Assembly (NCBI GenBank): GCA_016285885.1 | Contig: JAEERP010000006.1 | Location: 88,174-152,173, forward strand | Source of the DNA: Paludibacteraceae bacterium | GTDB taxonomy: Bacteria > Bacteroidota > Bacteroidia > Bacteroidales > Paludibacteraceae | DNA length: 64,000 nucleotides | Reading direction: 5' to 3' | Part shown: positions 33,809-43,500 of the stretch, in pieces | Layout of the letters: each line of letters begins with the position of its first letter | How positions within the stretch are numbered: position 1 is the stretch's first letter | Position numbers and translations under genes: made by a program | The notes under the pieces: model-generated | The model's input: only the letters and a program-made list of their open reading frames with translations | Told to the model about the DNA's origin: nothing | Database searches by the model: none

Positions 33809-35116
33809 TTAAAATAATTTATTGTTCAATTGATTCAAAGCCATCTTTTTGTCTTTTCCATCGACCAAGATCGATATATTCTGCAGACTTCCTCCGTAAG
33901 AGATCATCTGCACAGGCAACTCCTTGAGCGCATCCAGCACCTTGTTCGAAGCGCCTTCTCCGCAACGCATATCGCCCACGACGCATACGATCGTCATGTT
34001 CTTGCTCACCGTGACGGTACCGAAGGTCTTCAGATCATTCACGATCTCCTCCAAGTACTTGTCGTTATCGATGGTCACCGAGACACCTATCTCGGAGGTG
34101 GTAATCATATCTATGGCGGTCTTATGCCCCTCGAACACCTCGAAGACGCGGCGCAGGAATCCGTGCGCCAAGAGCATGCGGACAGACTTAATCTTAATCA
34201 TCGTGATGCCATCCTTGGCGGCGATCGCCTTCACCTGGCCATTCGGCATCTCGGAAGAGACGAGCGCTCCCTCGCTATCAGGCGACATCACATTCTTCAG
34301 GCGGATAGGCATATTGGCCAGCTTGGCAGGAAGAATGGACATCGGATGGATCACTCTGCCCAAGAAATAGGAGAGCTCCGCAGTCTCGTCGAACGTCAAG
34401 GACTTCACCGGACGGGCATTCTGGACGATGGCAGGGTCACTGTCATAGATTCCATACGTGTCGCTCCAGAGGATCACCTCCTGCGCTTGAGCAGCGACAC
34501 CGATCAGCGTAGCGGAATAATCGCTTCCCCCCACGCCGAAGTTCTCCACCTCGCCATAAGCGTTGCGGCAGATAAAGCCCTCCGTGACGAACGTGTCCGC
34601 CGACTTGTTCTCCTCCATCAGTTTGGAGAGCGACTCTTTGATGAACTTAGCGTCCGGCTCGTCATTCTTGTCCGTCTTCATGAAATCCAACGAATTCAGG
34701 TGGACCGCCTTGACGCCCAATGTGTTCAAATAGGAGACGAACAATTCGGAGATCAACAGCTCGCCCTGCGCGATGATGATCTTCTCCTCATATTTCGTAA
34801 AGAGTTCCTTCGCCGTCTCCCGGATGACCGAGGAGTATGACTCGACGACCTTCTTCATCTCAGCGTTCTTCCTCGATTCAGGGAAGAGGTCATCGACCAG
34901 TTTCGCATACTGGAGCTCCATGTTGTTCATCAGCTCCATGGCACCATCGACATTCTTCATGTAGAGATAGTCCGCCACCTCCTGCAACGCCTCGCGAGAA
35001 CCGTTGATGGAGGAGAGGACAACGATGTTACCCTTCTCGGCGGCCACTTGTTTAGCCACCTCCTTTATCTTTGCGGCGGAAGTCAACGTGGAACTTCCAT
35101 ACTTCAATATCTTCAT
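33809..35116 (-). CDS. lysC: Aspartokinase with ACT domains
   Basis: A 435-residue monofunctional aspartate kinase, the first step to lysine, threonine, methionine and diaminopimelate. The kinase domain has VEGFICRNAYGE, GVGGSDYSATLIG near 190 and WSDTYGIYDSDP near 220. Two ACT regions follow about residue 290 and are expected to bind inhibitor amino acids. The N-terminal nucleotide signature reads LKYGSSTLTSAA instead of the usual KFGGTSV, an unusual substitution at the gamma-phosphate loop. The rest of the catalytic domain looks intact. It is followed at once by lysA and preceded by a GH9 gene 39 bases away. Confidence 0.9.
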   Translation of the reverse strand: MKILKYGSSTLTSAAKIKEVAKQVAAEKGNIVVLSSINGSREALQEVADYLYMKNVDGAMELMNNMELQYAKLVDDLFPESRKNAEMKKVVESYSSVIRETAKELFTKYEEKIIIAQGELLISELFVSYLNTLGVKAVHLNSLDFMKTDKNDEPDAKFIKESLSKLMEENKSADTFVTEGFICRNAYGEVENFGVGGSDYSATLIGVAAQAQEVILWSDTYGIYDSDPAIVQNARPVKSLTFDETAELSYFLGRVIHPMSILPAKLANMPIRLKNVMSPDSEGALVSSEMPNGQVKAIAAKDGITMIKIKSVRMLLAHGFLRRVFEVFEGHKTAIDMITTSEIGVSVTIDNDKYLEEIVNDLKTFGTVTVSKNMTIVCVVGDMRCGEGASNKVLDALKELPVQMISYGGSLQNISILVDGKDKKMALNQLNNKLF

Positions 35117-35155
35117 ATCTTTAATTCAACAAATTAGGTGAATAAAAAATCACTA

Positions 35156-36928
35156 TCATCTTTTAATCAACTTGTAGCCCACCGATTGCTCCCCATTGCA
35201 GACACGCATGAGGTAGACGCCGGAAGCCACATCGCCCGTCTCCATCACTTCCCGCACGTTCTTCACATCGATATGCTTCACGACACGGCCGTCCAACGTG
35301 ATCAGGTCGGCCGTCACATTCGCGCCACCGTACGAGATCAGGTCGATCACCACGTAGTCGGAGAAGTCGGTAGGATAAACCATGTAGGAGTGGTCCGTCA
35401 AGACAGCAGGCGTACCCGTACCGAATGAGGAAGGATCCTTCTCCGCCATCATGCGAGCCATGGCGAATACGAACGGTGCGTTGTAGTCGCAGCCACCCTC
35501 CGTCTCCGTGTAGGACGCACCGCCCTCGATGATGTTCGAGAACTGTCCCGTACCGGAAGGACCACCGATCACACCACCGCTCGCGAACATGAAGTCGCTA
35601 CGATTCTTCTCATCTGTAGGAGGGTTGTCATCCCTTCCCATCGCATTACGATGATGGATCCTAAAAGTCATGTCTCCCTTGAAACCATGCAGGAATGGAT
35701 GATTGAACTCATTCACACCCAAGACATAATCCACCACGCGGGTGATGAAGTTTTTCGCATTCCGGGTATTCACCGAAGGGGAGACCACCTCATCCTCCGC
35801 CAGCTTCACCAGCAAGGAAGATGCGGCAGCCGCGCCACAAGCCAACTTGTTCGTACCCCACATTTGCCCTTGCACATAAGGGAACCCATTTCGATCGGCC
35901 GTACCGTTCGCGAGATGCTTGGTGACATTCTTGTCCATATGGTCACGGAAATAACCGCCCTGCCCATTGTTCGCACCCGCATCATCCTTCACGATATAGT
36001 AATACGCGAAATCCGCCATCGTATCCCACGCCAACGGGTAGTTAGACTCCCACTTGCCCTGCAGGTAACCCAAAGCCTCCTTCTTATAGGAGGCCTCGCC
36101 TGTCAACCTATACAGCAAGATGGCGGCAAGGGCGAGTTCATCCGTCCACTCCGTGTTCGGGCTGGCATAGAAATTCGGGATAGCCGCCTGCTGCGATTGA
36201 TTTTTCTTCGCGAAGGCATACGCCTTGAGGGCTGCGGTCTTGCATTGCTCTTTGTAAGTCTGATCAGGATATTTCATGGACATCAAGGCAAGTGCTGAGG
36301 CGCAGTTGGCGGCTTGAGGTCCACCCGAGTTGCTCGTCGTCCACACAGGGCGCGGGTCACCACCTCGGTCCACAGGGAGGGAGGATTGCGCCGAGGAGGT
36401 ACACCAGACATTATGGTCAGCCGGAGAACCCACATAGTAGACGAACGTGTTATCGTCCGGGAAACATTTCATGAAGTAGTCCGTGGCATACTTAGCCTCG
36501 TCCAACACGTCCGCTATTCCATTCGGTGCGCCATACGCCTCGTCATAATTGTCTTGGAAAGCCTGTGGCCACAAATCGTACGCCACGAGCAGGAAGATAC
36601 AGGATGAGCCCATCGTCGTGCCCACCTTGATGTGGTCGCCACAATCATGCCAACCGCCCGTCAGGTCGTAATTGCCATTACCACCGCCATTGACGGAACC
36701 CTTTCCATCCTTCATGTGGCAAGCTTTCGTAGAAACTTTCGGGTTGTCCACCAACATCCAGTTATGGCTGTCACCACAACGCTGGCCGCCAAAGAATTTC
36801 AAGCCCATATTGAATGCCGTACGATAATCCTCCGTCGGAAAACCATCCTGGTAGGATGAATAATCAAACGCACCAACCGAACCCGCCGCCAGGAGCAAGG
36901 AAGTCCCCAAAAACATTTTCTTTATCAT
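35156..36928 (-). CDS. GH9 endoglucanase with T9SS sorting domain
   Basis: A 590-residue secreted glycoside hydrolase family 9 enzyme (cellulase-type, inverting). The signal peptide ends SVGAF. Catalytic Asp95 and Asp98 lie in GGWHDCGDHIKV; RIHHRNAMG gives the substrate-site His/Arg near 425. ETEGGCDYNAPF carries the catalytic acid Glu four residues before Asp, as in the family's NEVAxDYNA. No separate carbohydrate-binding module is obvious. The last ~85 residues form a T9SS type A-like tail (LITLDGRVVKHIDVKN...GVYLMRVCNGEQSVGYKLIKR region). Substrate is probably beta-1,4-glucan or a related plant glucan; exact specificity is unknown. It is the only cellulase in the window. Confidence 0.92.
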   Translation of the reverse strand: MIKKMFLGTSLLLAAGSVGAFDYSSYQDGFPTEDYRTAFNMGLKFFGGQRCGDSHNWMLVDNPKVSTKACHMKDGKGSVNGGGNGNYDLTGGWHDCGDHIKVGTTMGSSCIFLLVAYDLWPQAFQDNYDEAYGAPNGIADVLDEAKYATDYFMKCFPDDNTFVYYVGSPADHNVWCTSSAQSSLPVDRGGDPRPVWTTSNSGGPQAANCASALALMSMKYPDQTYKEQCKTAALKAYAFAKKNQSQQAAIPNFYASPNTEWTDELALAAILLYRLTGEASYKKEALGYLQGKWESNYPLAWDTMADFAYYYIVKDDAGANNGQGGYFRDHMDKNVTKHLANGTADRNGFPYVQGQMWGTNKLACGAAAASSLLVKLAEDEVVSPSVNTRNAKNFITRVVDYVLGVNEFNHPFLHGFKGDMTFRIHHRNAMGRDDNPPTDEKNRSDFMFASGGVIGGPSGTGQFSNIIEGGASYTETEGGCDYNAPFVFAMARMMAEKDPSSFGTGTPAVLTDHSYMVYPTDFSDYVVIDLISYGGANVTADLITLDGRVVKHIDVKNVREVMETGDVASGVYLMRVCNGEQSVGYKLIKR

Positions 36929-37000
36929 ATCCCAAACTTATTCGTTTCACACTAAAAATCAATATGCGAAGCCTCCTTTCTGGGCTATCCGCATAGGGTG

Positions 37001-37008
37001 CAAATATA
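37001..37008 (-). promoter_or_regulatory. -7 promoter box of the GH9 gene
   Basis: The minus strand reads TATATTTG about 73 bases before the ATG. The -33 partner is not clear. Confidence 0.5.
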
Positions 37009-37055
37009 AGAAGATTTCCGCAAAAAATTTATCGATGAAGTCCAAAAAACGAGCC

Positions 37056-38327
37056 TCATTTCAGCAAATTCTTGTAGTAATTCCGCACCTCGTCCCACTT
37101 GTAGTAAGGGGCCACATCGCTCTTCAACGGAAGATCCACTTCCCGCTCGTTGAGCATGATTTTCACCAAGACATCGGGAGACTTCTTAGAGCGATAGAAA
37201 ATCATCTGGACGTTCGCCGCCATAGGGATGATGCGGAACTCCGTCCAGTAGTTCATGATCGAGTCCACATTGGTCACCTGGTCGCGGCATCCCTGCAGCT
37301 CCATCAGGGCGGTCAATGGCAGGATGGCGATGTCGTGGCCGAAGCGCAGGTTCGCCTGCACCGCACCGCTCTGAATGGCGATGTCCGCTTCGTCGACCAT
37401 GATATTCAGCAGGTCCTTCGCGAAGAAACGGCTCTTGTTTTGGGTCAGTGGACATGGACCGTAAGCCCCGTACCACCAAGCGTTCTGCACCACCCAGTTG
37501 TTGTACATCTCCTCCTTCGTCCACACGTCGTCAAAGTTGATGTTGGAGTCATCGCAGACCAAACTGTTCTTCACCTCGTAGAACTTGCGCATGAAGGCTA
37601 TCGTGTCGATGTTCTTCGCCACATAATCCATGTCCTTGAAGAGTTGGTTCACCATGCGGGAAGGGTGGATCAGGCGGTAGTGGAGGTCGCCGAAAGGCTT
37701 CGACCAAGCCGTGTCCGCCAAGCGACGGTTCTTGTCCTCCATCGGATCGTTGGAGATGTAATACATCAGACGTTTGCTGGACTCCGCACGGATATCCAAC
37801 GACGGCTGCAGCGCCTTCAGCTCCTGGCAGAAGGCGGACATGCTCATCACGCAACGCACTGATGTAGAGACCTTCACCTCGACCACCGAGTTCTTCTTAA
37901 AGACCTGCGGGAAGGAGTGGAACATCCTATCTGCGATGCCCCGATGCTGCGCCACGCCCTTCGTCGTCAGGTCGCCAGCCCGGTCATAATAGCGTTGATA
38001 CATCGTCTCGAAACGAGCCTTCACGCTCTTTCCCGTAGCCGTGAGGGCATTGGCGGAATCCGCCTTGGCGAACATCTCATAGAGATTACGATAGTCCGCC
38101 GCCGTATGGTGGTAACGGGAACCATGTCTGCCGTAATGGCTGATGTAGAAGGGTTCATAGCCCTTCGGGGCAGCCGTCTGTTTCGGGAATGTGGTAGGGT
38201 ACGACGTGTAGTTGCCCGCCGTGTACTCGATATGATCCATCATAAACTCCTTCGTCGTCTGCGCAAAGAGAGTCCCCGAACAGAGGAGGAGTCCCATCGT
38301 AATCAGTTTTGTCCGTTTCAAATCCAT
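37056..38327 (-). CDS. Histidine acid phosphatase (MINPP/phytase-like)
   Basis: 423 residues from the ATG at 38327 (MDLKRTKL); a few codons upstream are open without a good start. The signal peptide ends TLFAQ. The catalytic RHG motif is SHYGRHGSRYHH (Arg67, His68), and the proton-donor HD lies in RFGHDIAILPLTALM near residue 325. This is the two-motif signature of branch-2 histidine phosphatases, which include bacterial MINPP phytases. It would work in the periplasm or outside the cell on phosphorylated sugars such as inositol phosphates; the substrate is inferred. It lies downstream of aguB without an obvious own promoter. Confidence 0.88.
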   Translation of the reverse strand: MDLKRTKLITMGLLLCSGTLFAQTTKEFMMDHIEYTAGNYTSYPTTFPKQTAAPKGYEPFYISHYGRHGSRYHHTAADYRNLYEMFAKADSANALTATGKSVKARFETMYQRYYDRAGDLTTKGVAQHRGIADRMFHSFPQVFKKNSVVEVKVSTSVRCVMSMSAFCQELKALQPSLDIRAESSKRLMYYISNDPMEDKNRRLADTAWSKPFGDLHYRLIHPSRMVNQLFKDMDYVAKNIDTIAFMRKFYEVKNSLVCDDSNINFDDVWTKEEMYNNWVVQNAWWYGAYGPCPLTQNKSRFFAKDLLNIMVDEADIAIQSGAVQANLRFGHDIAILPLTALMELQGCRDQVTNVDSIMNYWTEFRIIPMAANVQMIFYRSKKSPDVLVKIMLNEREVDLPLKSDVAPYYKWDEVRNYYKNLLK

Positions 38328-38370
38328 AATTTCTAACAATAAAAACTAACATTTAAACACTTAAATAGGC

Positions 38371-39246
38371 TCAATCACGAAAGCGCTTAGCCAATTCGTC
38401 GAAATACTCAATGCGGCGGTCACGCAAGAAAGGCCAGATCCTGCGCACATCCTCCGAGCGGGTCATGGAGACCTCCACCACCCTATTCTCCTCCGAGTCG
38501 GCAGGCAAATGGGCCAACAGTTCGCCCTGAGGACCAGCGACAAAGCTATTGCCCCAGAACTGTATACCGTTCGTCACCCCGGAAGGGTCCGGTTCGAATC
38601 CGTAGCGGTTCACCGTCACGACAGGCAAGCCATTCGCCACGGCATGGCCACGCTGCACGGTCATCCAAGCATTCAGCTGACGTTCCTTCTCGTCAGGCGT
38701 ATCCGTACTCTCCCACCCTATGGCGGTCGGGTAAATCAGCAGGTCCGCACCGGCGAGCGCCATCAGACGGGCAGCCTCGGGGTACCATTGGTCCCAGCAG
38801 ACCATCACACCCAAGTTGCCCACGCTGGTCCGTATAGGATGGAAGCCTAAGTCACCTGGCGTGAAATAGAACTTCTCGTAATAGGCTGGATCATCAGGAA
38901 TATGCATCTTGCGGTACTTCCCTGCGATGCTTCCGCCACTGTCGATCACCACGGCCGTGTTATGGTAAAGGCCCACGGCGCGCTTCTCGAAGAGGGAAAG
39001 CACGATGACCACATGCAGGGATTTCGCCAAGGCCGAGAACTCCTCCGTGGAGGGACCAGGGATCGTCTCCGCCAAATCGAAGCATGAGACATCCTCCGTC
39101 TGGCAGAAATAGAGCGAGTTGTGCAACTCCTGCAAGACCACCAATTCGGCGCCCTTCTTCGCACATTCCGTGACGTTGCGTTTCAGTTTCTCCACGTTCG
39201 CCCTCACATCCGACGAACAACACTGCTGAACCAATCCAACTTTCAT
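38371..39246 (-). CDS. aguB: N-carbamoylputrescine amidase
   Basis: A 291-residue member of the nitrilase superfamily. The Glu-Lys-Cys catalytic triad is seen in LVVLQELHNSLYF (Glu near 42), GKYRKMHIPDD (Lys near 115) and LGVMVCWDQWYPE (Cys near 151). NRYGFEPDP and FWGNSFVAGP are also typical of the N-carbamoylputrescine amidase subgroup. It converts N-carbamoylputrescine to putrescine, CO2 and ammonia. Agmatine deiminase, the preceding step, is encoded 26 bases upstream, so the pair forms a complete agmatine-to-putrescine route. Arginine decarboxylase is not in the window. Confidence 0.94.
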   Translation of the reverse strand: MKVGLVQQCCSSDVRANVEKLKRNVTECAKKGAELVVLQELHNSLYFCQTEDVSCFDLAETIPGPSTEEFSALAKSLHVVIVLSLFEKRAVGLYHNTAVVIDSGGSIAGKYRKMHIPDDPAYYEKFYFTPGDLGFHPIRTSVGNLGVMVCWDQWYPEAARLMALAGADLLIYPTAIGWESTDTPDEKERQLNAWMTVQRGHAVANGLPVVTVNRYGFEPDPSGVTNGIQFWGNSFVAGPQGELLAHLPADSEENRVVEVSMTRSEDVRRIWPFLRDRRIEYFDELAKRFRD

Positions 39247-39272
39247 ATCCTATTAAATTTATAATCAATCAA

Positions 39273-40298
39273 TTAATCTTCCAACACATAATATGGCAAC
39301 TGCATCGTTACGCAATGCAAGGAGCCATGCTGATGAATCAGCGCGGAGCAGTCCACGCCCACCACCTCACGGTCCGGGAAGGCCTCACGCAAGGCGGACA
39401 AAGCCAGTTCGTCTTTCGGCGAGCGGTAGGTCGGCACCAGCACCGCCCCATTCACGATCAGGAAATTAGCGTAGGTGGCCGGCAAACGCTGTTCCCCCTC
39501 GTAGCGGGCATCCGCCATCGGCAATGGAATCAGTCGGTAGGGGTTCCCCTCCAGCGTCCTGAACGATTTCAGCTCACGCTCCATCAGTTTCAAAGAGGCG
39601 TAATGCTCGTCCGTCTTATCGTCGCATTGCACATAGGCGATCGTATCCACGTCGCAGAAGCGCGCCAGCGTATCCACATGGCTGTCCGTATCGTCTCCCG
39701 CCAGATAGCCGTGGTTGATCCATAGCACACGCTCCACGCCGAACGAACTCTTCAGGAACTCCTCCACCTGAGGCTGCGTCAGGTGTTCGTTGCGGTTAGG
39801 CGAGAGCAGGCATTGGGAGGTCGTCATGAGCGTACCCGCCCCGTCCGACTCGATGCTTCCACCCTCCAAGACGTAGTAGAGAAGGCTCATATAGCCCACC
39901 TTCGGGGAGAAGGTGCGGGAGAGGTAGAGGCTCTTCGTGATCTGGTTATCATAATTAGCAGGGAACTTCAGCCCCCACCCATTAAACTGGAAATCATACA
40001 GATAGGGCGAACCATCCACGAAGACAGTGATCGGACCATGATCGCGCGCCCACGTGTCATTGGTCGGCAACTCACGGAAACGGATGTTAGGGTTCATCAC
40101 CTCACCCAAATCCTTACGAACAGATTGTTCGTTCCGGCAGACGATTAGCAGGCGTTCCCGCTTCGAGATCTCACGGGCAATTTCCACGAAACAGGCCACC
40201 GCCTCGTCCAGCATGTAAGCCCAATCAGTATCCTCATGCGGCCAAGTGATCATCACACCGCTCTGCATCGTCCATTCGGAAGGGAAGAATGTAGTCAT
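39273..40298 (-). CDS. aguA: Agmatine deiminase
   Basis: A 341-residue peptidylarginine-deiminase-type enzyme that turns agmatine into N-carbamoylputrescine and ammonia. Motifs seen are MITWPHEDTDWAY near residue 18, NDTWARDHGPITVF near 82, GGSIESDGAGT near 142, GDDTDSHVDTLARF near 205, and the catalytic cysteine in HQHGSLHCVTMQ near 331. All expected Asp/His/Cys positions appear present. It is cytosolic. It heads the aguA-aguB run and has a TATTTTTG box just upstream. The two enzymes link arginine catabolism to polyamine supply. Confidence 0.95.
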   Translation of the reverse strand: MTTFFPSEWTMQSGVMITWPHEDTDWAYMLDEAVACFVEIAREISKRERLLIVCRNEQSVRKDLGEVMNPNIRFRELPTNDTWARDHGPITVFVDGSPYLYDFQFNGWGLKFPANYDNQITKSLYLSRTFSPKVGYMSLLYYVLEGGSIESDGAGTLMTTSQCLLSPNRNEHLTQPQVEEFLKSSFGVERVLWINHGYLAGDDTDSHVDTLARFCDVDTIAYVQCDDKTDEHYASLKLMERELKSFRTLEGNPYRLIPLPMADARYEGEQRLPATYANFLIVNGAVLVPTYRSPKDELALSALREAFPDREVVGVDCSALIHQHGSLHCVTMQLPYYVLED

Positions 40299-40322
40299 AA
40301 ATCAACTCTATTTTACAACAAA

Positions 40323-40330
40323 CAAAAATA
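40323..40330 (-). promoter_or_regulatory. -7 promoter box of aguA
   Basis: The minus strand reads TATTTTTG about 25 bases before the ATG. A well-spaced TTTG is not obvious. Confidence 0.5.
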
Positions 40331-40520
40331 AGATTTTTTCGAGACAAAAAGAAGAGGGGGAAACAAGGAGTTCCACGATTATGCGATGCATCAGGTCATA
40401 TTAGATATAAAAACCTAACAAACAGAATATTACACAACATCACCCATCACAAAAAACATTCAATTAGCGAAACAACAAAAACGTCACGACAGGCAAGGCA
40501 GATTTATCGGGTAGCATAAA

Positions 40521-40560
40521 AAGCAAGAGGATGCGCCGTTGCCGACACATCCTCTTGCTT
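40521..40560 (-). terminator. Terminator of the CotH-domain gene
   Basis: AAGCAAGAGGATG pairs with CATCCTCTTGCTT (13 bp), followed on the minus strand by TTTTTATG. Confidence 0.88.
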
Positions 40561-40581
40561 AACCTATTTGTAAACAAAAAA

Positions 40582-43500
40582 CTACTGCTTGATCAGTTTC
40601 TCATTGAACACCCCATCTTCGCACTCAATGCGAACGACGTAGACGCCTTGAGGGATTGCGTTCAGATCGATACTGATTTCCTTCTTTTTAGGAGTATACT
40701 CCATCAATGCCCTACCATCAACATCGAGGATAGAGACATTGGCGATCAACGTTTTAGATGTTATGGTCACCCCGCAGGAGGTAGGATTAGGATACATTGA
40801 CAGTGATGATTCAGAGACCTCAGTGTCAGTCAAGCCAGTGCCCCTACACGTGATGCTTCCGTTCGCTTTGCCCGGAGTGGCTGTGATCTTGTTGTCACAA
40901 ACACCGAACAATACCCAGTTGCCAGCGTTGTCTGTCTGGAAGCCGAACGATTCGTTTGTTTCGTGCGGATCAAAGGAGGCTTCCGATATAGTCTCGTCAA
41001 ACTCATTGCTCAGATAAATGGTCTCCGACTTGTCCACATTCATATTGAAGTTGAGGTAGAGAGGGCCATCGACAGGGTCGCTGTTCGCCCACAACAAAAC
41101 GCGTTGTTTGCTCTCCACGATAGTCGACTTGTATCCGTAGGCTACTTGGCTGAGTCTCAAGTTACGTACCTTGTCCGAGAAGTAGAGTCCCGCCAAGTCG
41201 ATAGGCTGATCTCCGAAGTTGTAGACCTCAATCCAATCAGGATATTTACCATACTCATCGGCATTGCCCGAGTTCCTGTCGCTGCTAGCGCACAACTCAT
41301 TGATGACAAGCGTATAGTCGTAATTGCTTGGCGTGAAGACTGCGGTAATGACACAAGAGCTTGTCAGTGAACCACTCAGTTCGCCAGGCAAGTTTGTCAC
41401 GCAGTTCTCCTTCTTCCCGGTCTCATCAAACCCGCTCTGGATTTCCCAGTGGTCGAATTTGTAGTCTGCAGGAGGGTATGCCATGAAGTCGGTAGCGAAT
41501 CCGGCCAAATACTTGCCTTTGAATCCGTCTACAGATTCTCCGTTTATCGTGAAGTGTGCGCCTGGGACATTCGATTTCAGTTCAAAATCGACAGCGGCAC
41601 CAGTTCCCGCATAAGTTTGAAGGTGCTGCAAGATGTTCGCCGGTCTTTCCAACAAGAAAGTCAGCATCGTATTGGCGGCCTCTTTCGAATCCTTGCCCAT
41701 GTCGGCACAATATTCAGCCTTCACAAGGCTAGTGATACTGTCGTAAACGAATCTAATACGATCCTCCGTGAAGGTGGTCGACAAGTGGCAAAGGTATTTG
41801 GTCGTGAACTTTTTCGCGAACTCCGGGTTATTGCTCAAATGCTTGAATATGGTGGTCATCCATGTTTGTTGGTTACCCCAGTTCGTTTTACCCTCTCCCC
41901 TACAGTAGGTGATCATATCGCTCGCACTGTTCAATGCGCCATCATGTCCACAACCATAATCCGTGTCGAAGATAATCCAGCGGAAGCGGGAGCCGTCTTT
42001 ACGCTCTCTCCATATCTTCGTGTTGTTGCCTGGCCAATCGGCATTGCAGATAAACTGTTGGAAGACTTGGTATTCCAGATACTCATCCATGTCCATACGT
42101 TTGCAGGCACCGGCATAGAATTCGTGAGTTGAGTTGTCCGTACTCTCCAAATACGACACCAATTCATTGTAGGCGTCAAGGGTTCCTTTGGAGACACCGA
42201 TACCCTTTTGGTCGGAAAGAGTGATTAAATCCAGATCCTCGTCGTCGACACCATGGTTCGCCTTTACATAGCTCGCATTGGTTCGTTCCATCAAGGCCAT
42301 GAGACCCTGGTATTGACCGTTGAGGTAATAGGCCACAGGCTGATAGGCTTGGTAATCAACGTTCATATGGGTACAATAAGCCTGCATGAGCGCATCTCTG
42401 AACTTCACCTTGTCGTTTTTTTGGCCATTTTGCTGACCTTGTTGACCGCCTTGCATACCGCCACCTTGCATGCCACCCGGCATACCACCTTGTCCAAAAC
42501 CGCCACCAAAGTCACCGCCGAAGCCGCCACCAAAATCGAAGCCGCCGCCCCACATGCCCATACCGCCATCAGCGCCTTGGCCTCCGTTCCTCAAATAAAT
42601 GGTCTGGGTGTAGAGGTCAGGCTTTGTGCCGAAGAAACGATAGTTTACAATGTCTGTACCCGTCTTTTTCGAGGCTTTCAGCGAAAGCGATTTCACAGTA
42701 TATGTTCTCGTACATCCACCTTCGATGGCTGCTTCCAACTCCTGCGAAAGCACTTGTTGTCCGTCGACGAAGTATTCGAAAGTGACAGGACGGGTCCAGT
42801 CATTGTTGTAGTTGGCCCGCATCATGGTACAAGTTTTATCACCTTGCGTACCGTTCGAACCCGTCACATACATACCAATGGTATTGTCGTTAAAGTAACG
42901 GTCCTCTACAGTAAGGGAAACCACAGGGATGGTAACGCCACCGCAACCATTGTGGTCATTATCGGCATAGATGTACGAGTGGGTCGCGATCGCGCTTGGC
43001 AACATACCATCGGCAAAAGCCTTCGCGCGTATACTAGTATTGCTATTGATGTTAATAGTAGAGTTATAGACGTTGCTCTGTTTTGTAGGCTCGCTACCAT
43101 CGGTGGTGTAACGTATCGTAGCGCCGGCGGTTGCACAACTCAATTGCAGATTCACATTTCCGTGTTTCAGTCCACCTTTCTCGCTGAACTCAGGGGCTTG
43201 GCATCGGGTCAATTGGGCATAAGCGGTGGTATTTGCCTCCCCTGGAGTAGGCTCCATGTAACCTGTTTCGTTTCCATAACGTCCAAACGATATGTGAGCG
43301 GTTTGGGCACCGTAAGCGATAGAGTCGACCAACGTGTTACCGTTCTTCAACAAGAGGTAACCGCCATCAGCATCAAGCTTATAAGGTGAATGTCTCGGCT
43401 GCTGTTGCTCACTCTCGTCAAACCACATGAGCGTATAGTTGTTGGCATCCACCATAAAATCGCCCTGGATTTGCCAAGTCCACTTTTCAGTATATTTTTT

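Noticed and set aside
35117..35155. Lysine riboswitch before lysC-lysA
   Set aside because: The gap is 39 bases, too short for the aptamer, and none of its conserved cores is seen.
38371..40298. Arginine deiminase fermentation pathway
   Set aside because: The two genes show agmatine deiminase and N-carbamoylputrescine amidase motifs; no carbamate kinase or transcarbamylase is near.
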